47,726 bases of DNA from Phycisphaerae bacterium (lineage in GTDB: Bacteria; Planctomycetota; Phycisphaerae; UBA1845): positions 1 through 47,726 of the forward strand of contig JABWBH010000033.1 of assembly GCA_013360585.1 (NCBI GenBank). Direction: 5' to 3'. Positions 24,565 through 32,417 of the stretch are shown one piece after another; positions within the stretch are counted from its first letter, which is position 1, and each line of letters opens with the position of its first letter. The position numbers and the translations under genes were made by a program. The notes beneath the pieces were generated by a model that was given only the letters and a program-made list of their open reading frames with translations, did not search any database and was not told the DNA's origin.

Positions 24565-26073
24565 CTACGGATAAAAGCGCCCCATCATGCGCGGGTAGGG
24601 GATCGCCTCGCGGATGTGCTTGAGGTTGCAGATCCACGCAACCGTGCGCTCGACGCCCAGACCGAACCCGCCGTGGGGAACCGAGCCGTACCGGCGCAGG
24701 TCGAGGTACCACTCGTAGTCCTCCTGCGGCAGACCCTCCTCATGAATGCGGTGAAGCAGACGGTCGTAGTCCTCCTCGCGCGCCGACCCGCCGATCACCT
24801 CGCCGAATCCCTCCGGTGCAAGGAGATCGAAGTTCTCGACAACCTTCGCGTTATCGCGGGCCTCGCGCATGTAAAAGGCTTTGACGTGTTTCGGATAGTG
24901 CGTCACGAACACCGGCCGGTCGTGCAGGCGGGAAATGATCGTCTCGTCCGACCCGCCCAGGTCGCCGCCCCAGGTGAACTCGGTGGCGAGTTTGAGGTGA
25001 TGCGGAATGTTGGCGATCTGCTCGGCAAGTTCGCCGCGCTCCTCGCGCAGATCAATGACTTCGGCGGCGGCCTTGTCCTTCTCCCACTGTTTGACGCCGC
25101 CCTGTTTCTGACGGTCCTCCAGCTCGGCGACGCGCTGGTCCAGCTCGGCGAGGCGAGCGGTCTTCGCGGCCAGATCCCGTTCGAGCAGCTCCTTCGGGCG
25201 CGGTCCGCGGAGAAGGTCCGCCGCGTCATCGTAGCGGATGCGGTAAAACGGCTTGCGAATCCGCTCAAGCTGCGAGACGTCGCGCCCCAGTTCAATCAGG
25301 TCGCGCTGATGATCGCGCAGCACGCGATCGACCAGGGAGCAGACGAAATCCTCGGCCACGTCAATGACGTCCGACAGGGAGGCGTAGGCGATCTCCGGCT
25401 CCACCATCCAGAACTCGGTCAGGTGGCGGCGGGTCTTGCTTTTCTCCGCGCGGAAGGTGGGCCCGAAACAGTACACCTTGCGGTGCGCCATGCAGGCCGC
25501 TTCGAGATAAAGCTGCCCCGTCTGCGCGAGGTAAACCGGTTCGCCGAAGTAATCCACCTTGAACAGCGTTTGCGAGCCTTCTCCGGCGGCGGGAGCGAAG
25601 ATCGGCGTGTCGATCAGGACAAAGCCGTTGTCGTTGAAGAAGCGGCGGATCTGATCGATGATCGTCGCCCGGATCCGCAGGATGATCCACTGCCGCTGCG
25701 AGCGGAACCAGAGGTGGCGCCGCTTGAACAGGAAGTCGATCCCGTGCGGTTTCGGCGTAATCGGATAATCCGTCGAGGCGCCGACCACCGCGAGGTCCGT
25801 CACGTGCATCTCGAATCCGCCCGCCGCCCGGTCTTCAGGACGCGCTGTTCCCGTGACGACGACGGCGGCTTCCTGCGACAGATGCTTGGCGGTATCGAAA
25901 AAACTCTCCGTCTTCTCCGTGCGCTCCACGACGCACTGGCAGACGCCGGTTCCGTCGCGGAACTCGAAAAAGACCAGTTTCCCGCTGGGGCGGTTCTTCA
26001 CCACCCACCCGGACAGCGTCACAACGGCGCCAACGCGGCGCGGCAGATCGCGGATTTCGGCGTGTTTACTCAT
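24565..26073 (-). CDS. asnS: Asparaginyl-tRNA synthetase
   Basis: Charges tRNA-Asn with asparagine. 502 residues: an OB-fold anticodon domain (1-100, GAVVTLSGWVVKNRPSGKL), then the class IIb catalytic core with motif 2 around YCFGPTFRAEKSKTRRHL (FRAE at 207-210), the TEFWMVEPE stretch, and motif 3 GGFGLGVERTV near 468-478. A ~70-residue inserted helical hairpin (about 288-358, LERDLAAKTARLAELDQR to EERGELAEQIANI) makes it longer than E. coli AsnS (466). The frame is open far upstream, but MSKHAEIRDL fits the family's normal N-terminus. Divergent from the PfkB gene. Aspartyl-tRNA synthetase is less likely given the insert and the TGQLYLEA motif. Confidence 0.93.
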   Translation of the reverse strand: MSKHAEIRDLPRRVGAVVTLSGWVVKNRPSGKLVFFEFRDGTGVCQCVVERTEKTESFFDTAKHLSQEAAVVVTGTARPEDRAAGGFEMHVTDLAVVGASTDYPITPKPHGIDFLFKRRHLWFRSQRQWIILRIRATIIDQIRRFFNDNGFVLIDTPIFAPAAGEGSQTLFKVDYFGEPVYLAQTGQLYLEAACMAHRKVYCFGPTFRAEKSKTRRHLTEFWMVEPEIAYASLSDVIDVAEDFVCSLVDRVLRDHQRDLIELGRDVSQLERIRKPFYRIRYDDAADLLRGPRPKELLERDLAAKTARLAELDQRVAELEDRQKQGGVKQWEKDKAAAEVIDLREERGELAEQIANIPHHLKLATEFTWGGDLGGSDETIISRLHDRPVFVTHYPKHVKAFYMREARDNAKVVENFDLLAPEGFGEVIGGSAREEDYDRLLHRIHEEGLPQEDYEWYLDLRRYGSVPHGGFGLGVERTVAWICNLKHIREAIPYPRMMGRFYP

Positions 26074-26175
26074 GCGGCGGAGGATAGGCGAGCCGGCGCG
26101 GGGCTTCAAGAATGTCCGGACGGCCCGCGCGCGACGCGCTTTTCGGCGCGGCGTCCGTCCGGTACAACGACCGTC

Positions 26176-27081
26176 ATGTCCTTGCTGGTTACAGGTAGCA
26201 TCGGGATCGACACGGTCATCACGCCGTTCGGACACGCCGAAAGCGTGCTGGGCGGATCGGCGGTTTACTTCTCTCTGATCGCCTCGCAGTTCACGCCGGT
26301 GCGCCTCGTCGGCGTCGTCGGCGAGGACTTTCCGCCGGAGTTTCGCCGCGTCCTGGAAGCGAGGCCGATCGACCTCGCCGGTCTTGAGGTGCGCCAGGGC
26401 AGCCGGACCTTCCGCTGGTCGGGGAAATTCGAGGGCGCGATGAACGAAGCCGAGACGCTCAACGTTCATCTGAATGTCCTCGCCGAAGCGCCGCCCCCCG
26501 TCCCCCACGCATTCCTCGACAGCCGGATCGTCTTCCTGGCGAACACGCATCCGGGGCTTCAGAAAGCGCTGATTCAGCAGCTTCACGCGCCGAAGCTGAT
26601 CGTCTGCGACACGATGAACCTCTGGATCCGGACCCAGCGAAGCGCCCTGCTGGAAGTGTTTTCGCTGGTGGACGGCGTCATCATCAACGACGCGGAGGCG
26701 CGGGAGCTGACCGACCGGGTGAATCTCGTCGAGGCCGCGCAGAAACTCCTGACCTACGGACCGAAGTTCGCCGTGGTGAAGAAGGGCGAGAACGGCGCGC
26801 TGTTGGTGACAGAGCAGGGCACGACCTCGCTGCCGGCCTTCCCGACCACCCGCGTGTGCGATCCGACCGGCGCGGGCGACACCTTCGCCGGCGGCATCCT
26901 CGGATACCTCGCGCAGTGCGGCGACGCGGGTCCGGCGTCGCTGCGCCGAGCGGTGGCGCGAGGGATGGTCGCGGCGTCGTTCACGATCGAGGACTTCTCC
27001 GTCGGGCGCCTGCGCACGCTGACCCGCCGCGAGTTCGACGCCCGGCTCGAGGAATACCTGCGGATGCTGCACATCGACTGA
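26176..27081 (+). CDS. PfkB-family sugar/nucleoside kinase
   Basis: 301 residues. Phosphorylates a sugar or nucleoside with ATP in the cytosol. Marks: GSIGIDT (7-13) at the N-terminus, VLGGSAVYFSL (25-34), VFLANTHPG, NDAEARELT near 171, VVKKGENGALL, and the anion-hole and catalytic motif DPTGAGDTFAGG (229-240) with Asp235 as base. Length is typical for the ribokinase-like group. The substrate cannot be read from sequence. The frame is open ~570 codons upstream but runs antisense to asnS, so the ATG at 26176 is chosen. It is divergent from asnS with 102 bp between. Confidence 0.9.
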   Translation: MSLLVTGSIGIDTVITPFGHAESVLGGSAVYFSLIASQFTPVRLVGVVGEDFPPEFRRVLEARPIDLAGLEVRQGSRTFRWSGKFEGAMNEAETLNVHLNVLAEAPPPVPHAFLDSRIVFLANTHPGLQKALIQQLHAPKLIVCDTMNLWIRTQRSALLEVFSLVDGVIINDAEARELTDRVNLVEAAQKLLTYGPKFAVVKKGENGALLVTEQGTTSLPAFPTTRVCDPTGAGDTFAGGILGYLAQCGDAGPASLRRAVARGMVAASFTIEDFSVGRLRTLTRREFDARLEEYLRMLHID

Positions 27082-27265
27082 CGCCCGGCGTCGGAAGCCT
27101 CGGCGCCGAACTGGAGGTTGCTCCGAGGCGGTGTTCCGCAAGAAGAGGGAACGCTTTCTTACGGGCGCCGCTCGGGGATAAGAGCGTGACATACGGGTGC
27201 GGTCTGGTTATGAGAAAAGGGAGCCGGTCAGCATCGCCTCAACGCGTGATCCGCGCGGAAACTTC

Positions 27266-27850
27266 ATGATCCCGTATCAACAGACGTTGCGGCTTTTTGT
27301 GGCGGTCGAGCTTTCGCCGGGGGTTCGGCGCAAACTGATGGACGCGCAGCGCCGGCTCGCGCCGGAGTGTCCGGACGTGCGCTGGACGCGGGAGGACGCG
27401 CTGCACCTGACCGTGCGTTTCATCGGCGACGCGCCGGTCGGACAGGTCGAGGCGCTGGCGAAGGCGCTGACGGCGCAGGCGCGGGAGGTCGAGCCGGTGG
27501 ACCTCCGCGTGGAGGGGTTGGGCTGCTTTCCGGCGGCGGGCCGAGTGCGCGTCATCTGGGCGGGTGCCGAGGAGGAGACCGGCGACCTCGCACGGCTGGC
27601 GGAGAACGTGGACCGCGCGCTGGCGGAACTGGGATATCCGTCGGACGGCAAGCCGTTTCGACCGCATATCACGCTGGGCCGGTTGAAGGAGGATCGCTCC
27701 GGCGGTGCGGTGCGGCGCGCGGTCGAGGGCGCGGCGTTCCGCGGCGGGGTCGAGGGGGTCGATGAGCTGGTGCTGATGGCGTCAGACCTCTCGTCGCGCG
27801 GTCCGAGATACAGCGTGATCAGCCATCACGCCCTCGGCGAAATCGAGTGA
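27266..27850 (+). CDS. thpR: RNA 2',3'-cyclic phosphodiesterase (2H family)
   Basis: 194 residues of the 2H phosphoesterase fold. Both signature motifs are present: HLTV (47-50) and HITL (134-137). The opening LRLFVAVELSPGVRRKL and the LRVEGLGCFP stretch match the ThpR/LigT branch, whose members open 2',3'-cyclic phosphates on RNA ends. The start at ATG 27266 gives the usual N-terminus; an upstream in-frame start at 27197 adds residues unlike the family. It follows the PfkB gene by 184 bp on the same strand. The biological RNA substrate is unknown. Confidence 0.88.
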   Translation: MIPYQQTLRLFVAVELSPGVRRKLMDAQRRLAPECPDVRWTREDALHLTVRFIGDAPVGQVEALAKALTAQAREVEPVDLRVEGLGCFPAAGRVRVIWAGAEEETGDLARLAENVDRALAELGYPSDGKPFRPHITLGRLKEDRSGGAVRRAVEGAAFRGGVEGVDELVLMASDLSSRGPRYSVISHHALGEIE

Positions 27851-28148
27851 CTCGGCGGGGTTCTTGAAGGCTGCGGGTCGTCGCAACAAAGGCCCGCTTG
27901 CTGAGCCCGCCTCTGACCGCGGGACTCCGTGTTCCGGATGCTCCGTCGTCGTGGCGCGACGTACATTTCGAGCGGCAGGGGCGGCGGCCGGCGCGGCCTG
28001 CCGCCGTGGGTCCGAACCCTGCGCCGCGTGCGGCGCTGGGTGGGCGCCAAACTCATCACCGGAGTCAGATGAAGACTCAGGTGAGGACAATCGCCTCCTC
28101 TGTTTCTCTCGCCGTCCTCCTTTTTTCAATCGTCCGATCCCGTCAACA

Positions 28149-29219
28149 TCAAAGGAATCGTCCGTCGAATTCCTGGCGCAGCTTGTCGACCAGTTCCTTA
28201 ATCCCCTGGGCGTCGCGCTTGGTGCAGATGAGCGTGGCGTCGGGGGAGTGGACGATGACCAGATCGTCCACGCCGATGGTGGCGATGAGGTGATCGTCTT
28301 CGGAGACAAGGATGTTTCCACGCGAGCCGAGGGTGATCGCGTGGCGGCAGGCGGCGACGTTGCCGAGGTCGTCGCTGTCGAGCAGCGACTCCAGCGCGGT
28401 CCACGCCCCGACGTCCACCCAGTTGCAGTCCATCTCGACGACGAGGACGTCCTCCGCCCGCTCGAGGATGGCGAAATCCACGCTGATCTTCATCAGCGTG
28501 GGGTAAAGGACGCCGAGCTTCTCCCGGCGCTGGGATGTGCCCCAGGCACGCCCGAGTTCTCGCAGGGCGTCGTGCGAGTTGGGCAGGTGCCGCCGGATCT
28601 GGTCGAGGATCGTCTGCGCCCGCCACGCGAACATCCCGCTGTTCCAGTAGTGCTGCCCGCTGGAGACGTATTTCGTCGCCAGCGCGATGTTCGGCTTCTC
28701 GGCGAACTCGCGGACCTTGTAGACGTTCTCCGCAACCCGCTCGCCGCGGGCGACGTACCCGTATCCGGTGTGCGGGCTTGTCGGGCGGATGCCGAAGGTC
28801 ACCAGCGCCTCCGGATGCGCCTCGACGGCCTTGATCGCCGTCTGCACCGAAGCCGCGAACCGCTCGATCGGCGTGATGACGTGATCGCCGGTGAGCACGG
28901 TCATGACGGCGTCCGGATCGCGCTCCGCGAGGATGGCCGCTCCGAGTCCGATGGCGTTGACCGTGTCGCGCCCGACGGGTTCGCCGATCAGGTTCTGTCG
29001 GGGGATTTCCGGGATCTCCTCCGCCGTAAGGTCGATCAGCGACTCGCCGGTGATGATGTGGATGCTGTCCGGCGGGAACACCGCCGTAGCACGCTCAAAC
29101 GCCTGACGCAGCAGGGTCTTGCCCCCGAACAGGCGCATCCACTGCTTCGGGCGACGGCGGCGGCTGAGGGGCCACAGGCGTGATCCGGCCCCCCCGGCCA
29201 TGATGAGCGCGTAATGCAT
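28149..29219 (-). CDS. manC: Mannose-1-phosphate guanylyltransferase
   Basis: 356 residues. Makes GDP-mannose from GTP and mannose-1-phosphate. The N-terminus has the nucleotidyltransferase loop ALIMAGGAGSRLWPLSRRRRPKQ, then LTGDHVITP (the sugar-nucleotide metal region), GYGYVARGE, VREFAEKPN and WNSGMFAWRA, then VDFAILERAEDVLVVE, which is the usual order in this family. The C-terminal half has the left-handed helix-like end VSEDDHLIATIGVDDLVIVHS. The ATG at 29219 with AGGA about 11 bases upstream gives the normal start. GDP-mannose is likely used by the surface-glycan loci. The symbol is by function; there is no fused isomerase domain. Confidence 0.9.
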   Translation of the reverse strand: MHYALIMAGGAGSRLWPLSRRRRPKQWMRLFGGKTLLRQAFERATAVFPPDSIHIITGESLIDLTAEEIPEIPRQNLIGEPVGRDTVNAIGLGAAILAERDPDAVMTVLTGDHVITPIERFAASVQTAIKAVEAHPEALVTFGIRPTSPHTGYGYVARGERVAENVYKVREFAEKPNIALATKYVSSGQHYWNSGMFAWRAQTILDQIRRHLPNSHDALRELGRAWGTSQRREKLGVLYPTLMKISVDFAILERAEDVLVVEMDCNWVDVGAWTALESLLDSDDLGNVAACRHAITLGSRGNILVSEDDHLIATIGVDDLVIVHSPDATLICTKRDAQGIKELVDKLRQEFDGRFL

Positions 29220-29301
29220 GACGCATTCATCCTGTGGGTCCGCTGGAACCGAGTCAAGCGGGCGCCTCGCAAACCTCAATCATGCGTGACAGGCCGCCCG
29301 C

Positions 29302-29742
29302 TCAGTACTTCTCAGATTGCGCCAGATCGAAACCGCGGTGGGACTCGTTGGCCGCCGTCCCCCGGTATTCGGCTCGGCAGGCGTAGCAGACCGTCACCGT
29401 CCCGATCACGAAGTAAATCGCCAGGTCGATCACCACCGCCGCCGCCAGGACGCCCCAACTGAGCAGCAGATTCGACTTGTACGACAGGAAACTGATGACG
29501 GCCGCCACGACGACGATCCCCAGCCCGAGGCGCTGCGGAAAGTCCTTACGTATGAAAAGCTCCCGACATCCGCACAACGCGCAGGCGTCGACGCGATTGT
29601 TCCTCAGGATGTCCTCCGACAGCGTCACCAGGTGACGGGTGCGGCAGCGCGGACACTCGATCCCGCCGGTTGCGCTTTGCAGGGGTTCCAGCTCGATCAG
29701 GGCGACACACCCTTCTTTCGGGCAGTCAAATCGTACGCGCAT
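29302..29742 (-). CDS. Small zinc-ribbon membrane protein
   Basis: 146 residues. Four cysteine pairs are seen: Cys7/Cys12, Cys30/Cys33 (CPRC), Cys54/Cys57 (CALC) and Cys119/Cys122 (CYAC). Two membrane spans lie at about 74-90 and 94-115, so the first three pairs face one side and the last follows the second span. The pairs probably bind zinc in ribbons before and after the membrane part. It resembles many planctomycete proteins of unknown role. A GAGGG site lies ~8 bases upstream of the ATG. No function can be assigned. Confidence 0.72.
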   Translation of the reverse strand: MRVRFDCPKEGCVALIELEPLQSATGGIECPRCRTRHLVTLSEDILRNNRVDACALCGCRELFIRKDFPQRLGLGIVVVAAVISFLSYKSNLLLSWGVLAAAVVIDLAIYFVIGTVTVCYACRAEYRGTAANESHRGFDLAQSEKY

Positions 29743-30198
29743 TCACAAACCCTCTTTTCCAACCCGGCGCGGCGCGCCCGGCTCGTTGTGGCGCCATCAT
29801 AAGGCCTTGCATTCCTCCTGCGACTACCTGAGCCTCAGGAAAACCCTTGCTTTATTTTTCAATCATAAGGTAAAATCCCACCTTTGACGCCTTCGGTGGT
29901 GGTGAGCGTCGCGAGGCGGAATCTGCCGTCGGGCTTCCGAGTTGTTTCAGGAAAGAGACCACGGACCGAATTTTTTTCGAAAAGGGGCTTGCCTGGACCG
30001 GCAGAAGCCGCCTATACTAGCCCGGCTAAGCGTTCCCCCTGGTTTTTCTCCCTCTCCGGTAACCCGGTCGCGGTTTTGCGGGTCTTAGACAGGTCCGGGC
30101 GGTTGGGCTGCGCGTCCGTAAAAACCGGTTAAGTCACGCGCACAAACCGTCCGGTCAAACGTATATAGGGGTGGGGGATCCTTGGGGGGAGAGATGTC
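29743..30198. other. Divergent intergenic region with sigma promoter
   Basis: 456 bp between the zinc-ribbon gene (minus) and a sigma factor gene (plus). Contains an AT-rich stretch around 29970-29985, the promoter described at 29989-30018 and a ~175-nt leader. No RNA family was recognised in the leader. Confidence 0.5.
29989..30018 (+). promoter_or_regulatory. Promoter of the sigma factor gene
   Basis: TTGCCT (29989-29994), 18-bp spacer, TATACT (30013-30018). Four of six bases match at -35 and five of six at -10. Transcription would start near 30025, leaving a leader of ~175 nt. It follows an A/T-rich stretch that could be an UP-like element. Confidence 0.55.
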
Positions 30199-31215
30199 AT
30201 GGTGACAAAGGAGCGGAAAGCCATGATGGTGCAAACGACAGCAAGACCTGAACAGGGGCGGCGAAAGAGTCCGGGCGTGGGGATGCCGCGAGCGGACGTG
30301 CTTGCCCGTTTGTCGGAGTCCGATCGGGAACTGCTCAGGCAGTGGGTCGAGTCGCCGACGGGCTACGTCGCGGACGCGTCGTTCAAGCGCCAGGGCGTTG
30401 AGGCGGAGTTGTTCGGGGTCAAGGCCGAGTTTCCGGACGAGGGCGTCCCGCGCTTCGTCGAGGCGACGCCGATCGTCAAGAGCGAGTTCCGTAACGGGGA
30501 TCTGGTGACGCTGACGACGGCGCAGGAGGGCGTGGCGTTCCGCCGGCTGAACTACGCCCGCTTCCGCTGCCACCGGATTCTGAACCGGGCTCGCGGCGGA
30601 CGGCTCACCAAGTCCGAGGCGTGGCGCCTGATCGCGTGGGCGCATCGGGCGCTGGACGCGCGCAGCCTGATCGTGCGGCTGAACATGCCGCTCGTCCTGG
30701 CGATGGCGAAGCGGACACGGCTGGTGAACGTCGATCCGAACGAGATGATCAGCGAGGGCAACATGGCGCTGCTGCGCAGCGTCGAGAAGTTCGACTGCTC
30801 GCGCGGGTTCAAGTTCAGCACGTACTCGTGCCGGGCGATTTTGAAGAGCTTCTCGCGGGTGGCGATGCGCACGAGCCGTTACCGGCAGGTCTTCCCGACC
30901 GAGTTCGACCCGGCGGTCGAGCAGAGCGACTTCCTCATCCGCAAGCGCGAGGACGTCGAGGAGGATTGTGTGGACGAAATCCGGCGCATCCTCCTGTCCA
31001 ACGCGGCGGGGCTGACGGACGTCGAGCGCACGGTCATCGAGGAGCGCTTCTCGCTGAACGAACCGCGCGAAGCCGAGGCCTCGCGCCGGCGCACCAAGAC
31101 GCTTGAACAGGTCGGCGACATCATCGGCGTGACCAAGGAGCGCGTCCGGCAGATCCAGAACAAGGCGCTGGACAAGCTCAAGAACGCCCTGATGGACGGC
31201 TACCTCGCGGCGTGA
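30199..31215 (+). CDS. Sigma-70 family RNA polymerase sigma factor
   Basis: 338 residues. Region 2 spans ~154-222: LIVRLNMPLVLAMAKRTRL, NEMISEGNMALLRSVEKFD, then SRGFKFSTYSCRAILKSFSR (the -10 reading helix). Region 4 spans ~271-332: LTDVERTVIEERFSL, TLEQVGDIIGVTKERVRQIQ. The linker between them (223-265) is short, so region 3 is reduced. The N-terminal 150 residues include a basic leader and helix-rich stretch and lack the typical region 1.2. Not a close copy of RpoD: a divergent sigma type of planctomycete-like genomes. GGGGAGAG lies 8 bases from the ATG; an ATG at 30223 is also possible. Its 3' end runs into a heptamer repeat. Confidence 0.88.
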   Translation: MVTKERKAMMVQTTARPEQGRRKSPGVGMPRADVLARLSESDRELLRQWVESPTGYVADASFKRQGVEAELFGVKAEFPDEGVPRFVEATPIVKSEFRNGDLVTLTTAQEGVAFRRLNYARFRCHRILNRARGGRLTKSEAWRLIAWAHRALDARSLIVRLNMPLVLAMAKRTRLVNVDPNEMISEGNMALLRSVEKFDCSRGFKFSTYSCRAILKSFSRVAMRTSRYRQVFPTEFDPAVEQSDFLIRKREDVEEDCVDEIRRILLSNAAGLTDVERTVIEERFSLNEPREAEASRRRTKTLEQVGDIIGVTKERVRQIQNKALDKLKNALMDGYLAA

Positions 31216-31295
31216 GGCGTGAGGCGTTAGGCATAAGGCGTGAGGCATAAGGCGTGAGGCGTGAGGCATGAGGCATGAGGCGTGAGGCATGAGGC
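31212..31295 (+). repeat. Heptamer tandem repeat, 12 units of RTRAGGC
   Basis: Twelve 7-bp units without gaps, mostly GTGAGGC and ATGAGGC with ATAAGGC and GTTAGGC variants. The first unit includes the stop codon of the sigma gene (TGA 31213-31215). A GCGAGCC/GGCTCGC hairpin (31294-31311) follows. The other strand gives repeated Met-Pro-His codons but no plausible gene. Confidence 0.85.
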
Positions 31296-31337
31296 GAGCC
31301 GCCTGGCTCGCAGACGACACAGGCGACGAAAGCAAAC

Positions 31338-31382
31338 AAGAACCCCCGCCGAGGCGAGCGAGCCGCGGCGGGGGTTTTCTTA
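31338..31382 (+). terminator. Rho-independent terminator of the sigma gene
   Basis: Arms AACCCCCGCCG (31341-31351) and CGGCGGGGGTT (31366-31376), 14-base loop, then TTTTCTT. A strong G/C stem with T-run, about 120 bases past the stop codon. Confidence 0.8.
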
Positions 31383-31522
31383 GCGATGTCCCCTTTGCAC
31401 CCGCGTCGTGGCGTCTGAGTTTGTAAGCGCCGCTGCGCCGCGTTTGACGCCGAATTCGGACCCAGGCTCGCCGTTGCGCTCGACGACACCCTCGAAGTTC
31501 GCTGGTCGCTGCGCCGCCGGGG

Positions 31523-31567
31523 TGGCGGGGTGGCAGGCTCTCGCGGTACGCCGCGTGAGCCTGCAAG
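31523..31567. repeat. Hairpin H1 after GGCGGGGTGGCA
   Basis: Arms at 31533-31546 and 31551-31564 (14 bp with one mismatch), loop TACG. Shares its 5' flank GGCGGGGTGGCA, the TAC-type loop and a 3' TGC with hairpin H2, but the stem sequence differs. Confidence 0.7.
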
Positions 31568-31635
31568 TTCATCCCCACCCGCTTATTGAAAAACACCCGG
31601 GGGACATTGATCGCGCGGGCTGGTCATCCCCGAAT

Positions 31636-31678
31636 TGGCGGGGTGGCATGGCCTGGTGTACTCACCTGGCCATGCTAC
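31636..31678. repeat. Hairpin H2 after GGCGGGGTGGCA
   Basis: Arms GCATGGCCTGGTG (31646-31658) and CACCTGGCCATGC (31663-31675) pair except at one position; loop TACT. Second copy of the flank seen at H1. Confidence 0.7.
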
Positions 31679-31745
31679 GCGCCGGCAGATCTCAGAATGC
31701 GGTCGCCCTGGGCAAAGGGAAGGGATTGCATGATCGCGTCGGGCG

Positions 31746-31894
31746 CCGCAACCCCGTTGGGGTTGCGGATCGAATGCGCCTCGTTTTCCCAGGGCAGGTC
31801 GCCTGCGGCGACCAACCCTGGGCTGGAGGACGCGATCCCGTTGGGGTCGTGCAGCAACCCTCGGCCTCGGGGCGCGACTCCTTTGGGGGCGTGC
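31746..31894. repeat. Three CCC-GTT/TTT-GGG hairpins (H3-H5)
   Basis: H3 31746-31768: perfect 10-bp arms CCGCAACCCC/GGGGTTGCGG, loop GTT. H4 31831-31851: nine pairs including two G-U, loop GTT. H5 31872-31894: nine of ten pairs including two G-U, loop TTT. Changes mostly keep pairing. Confidence 0.75.
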
Positions 31895-32216
31895 GGTGGG
31901 CGTCGTCCTCTGGGGATCAGGCGCTGACGTCCGGCAGACCAGATCGGCGAGCGGCGACAGGCTTTCCAGATATTTTGCGTGGCCATCTCAGAATTGCGCA
32001 GGACCGATGCGGACCTGAATCGGGGAATCATCTCCTCTACCGTAGCCGTGGTCGCTCATCTGTACCGGAGAAGCCCTTGAGTACGCCAGAAACATCAGAC
32101 TCCGCTCCCGCCGTACCGGTGTGCGCGACCGAGATTAGGGCGGCGTATACAGGAGAAAGGGACAGAGGGACACAAGGTGGGTGCGGTCGAGCCTCGAGGG
32201 GCGTAGGCAGGGTCGG

Positions 32217-32247
32217 TTGGCCGCTCCGACCACTCGCCGGGTATACT
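32217..32247 (+). promoter_or_regulatory. Possible promoter of the DUF6265-like gene
   Basis: TATACT (32242-32247) with TTGGCC (32217-32222) 19 bases away. The -10 is good but the spacing is long. The leader would be ~165 nt and includes the CACGTGG inverted repeat. Confidence 0.3.
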
Positions 32248-32417
32248 GTGGCACGGGGCGGATGCACGGCGCACGGCGCGGGCGCGCTGGGCTTGAGTTT
32301 CCTGTGACGCAGGTGCGCCGTTTGTACGACTCGCACGTGGTATTAAGACCCACGTGAAAGGCCCGAAAGGCCCGCTTCCTGGCGGGCGCGGCTCGGTTTT
32401 GCGATTGCGTCTTAAAC

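Larger units (their letters stand above)
31383..32417. other. 1-kb gene-free block with hairpin array
   Basis: No credible gene on either strand; long open frames here show repeat-derived peptides only (NPNGVA from the minus strand). Five strong hairpins lie at 31533-31564, 31646-31675, 31746-31768, 31831-31851 and 31872-31894. A similar CTCAGAAT phrase occurs near 31691 and 31987. A CACGTGG/CCACGTG inverted repeat lies near 32335-32356. Confidence 0.6.

Noticed and set aside
24454-26175. Long open frame upstream of the PfkB kinase on the plus strand
   Set aside because: It runs antisense to asnS and has no domain signal. The kinase fold begins at the ATG at 26176.
26074-27192. Long open frame upstream of asnS on the minus strand
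   Set aside because: It is antisense to the PfkB gene and shows no domain. AsnS starts normally at 26073.
31212-31295. CRISPR array
   Set aside because: The units are only 7 bp with no spacers, so this is a simple tandem repeat; no cas genes are in the window.
30085-31596. 503-codon frame on the minus strand across the sigma gene
   Set aside because: It is antisense to the sigma factor and its repeated Met-Pro-His segments come from the heptamer repeat.
31408-32307. 299-codon frame in the hairpin block
   Set aside because: Low-complexity, with hairpin DNA in it and NPNGVA-type peptides on the other strand; no ribosome site or domain.
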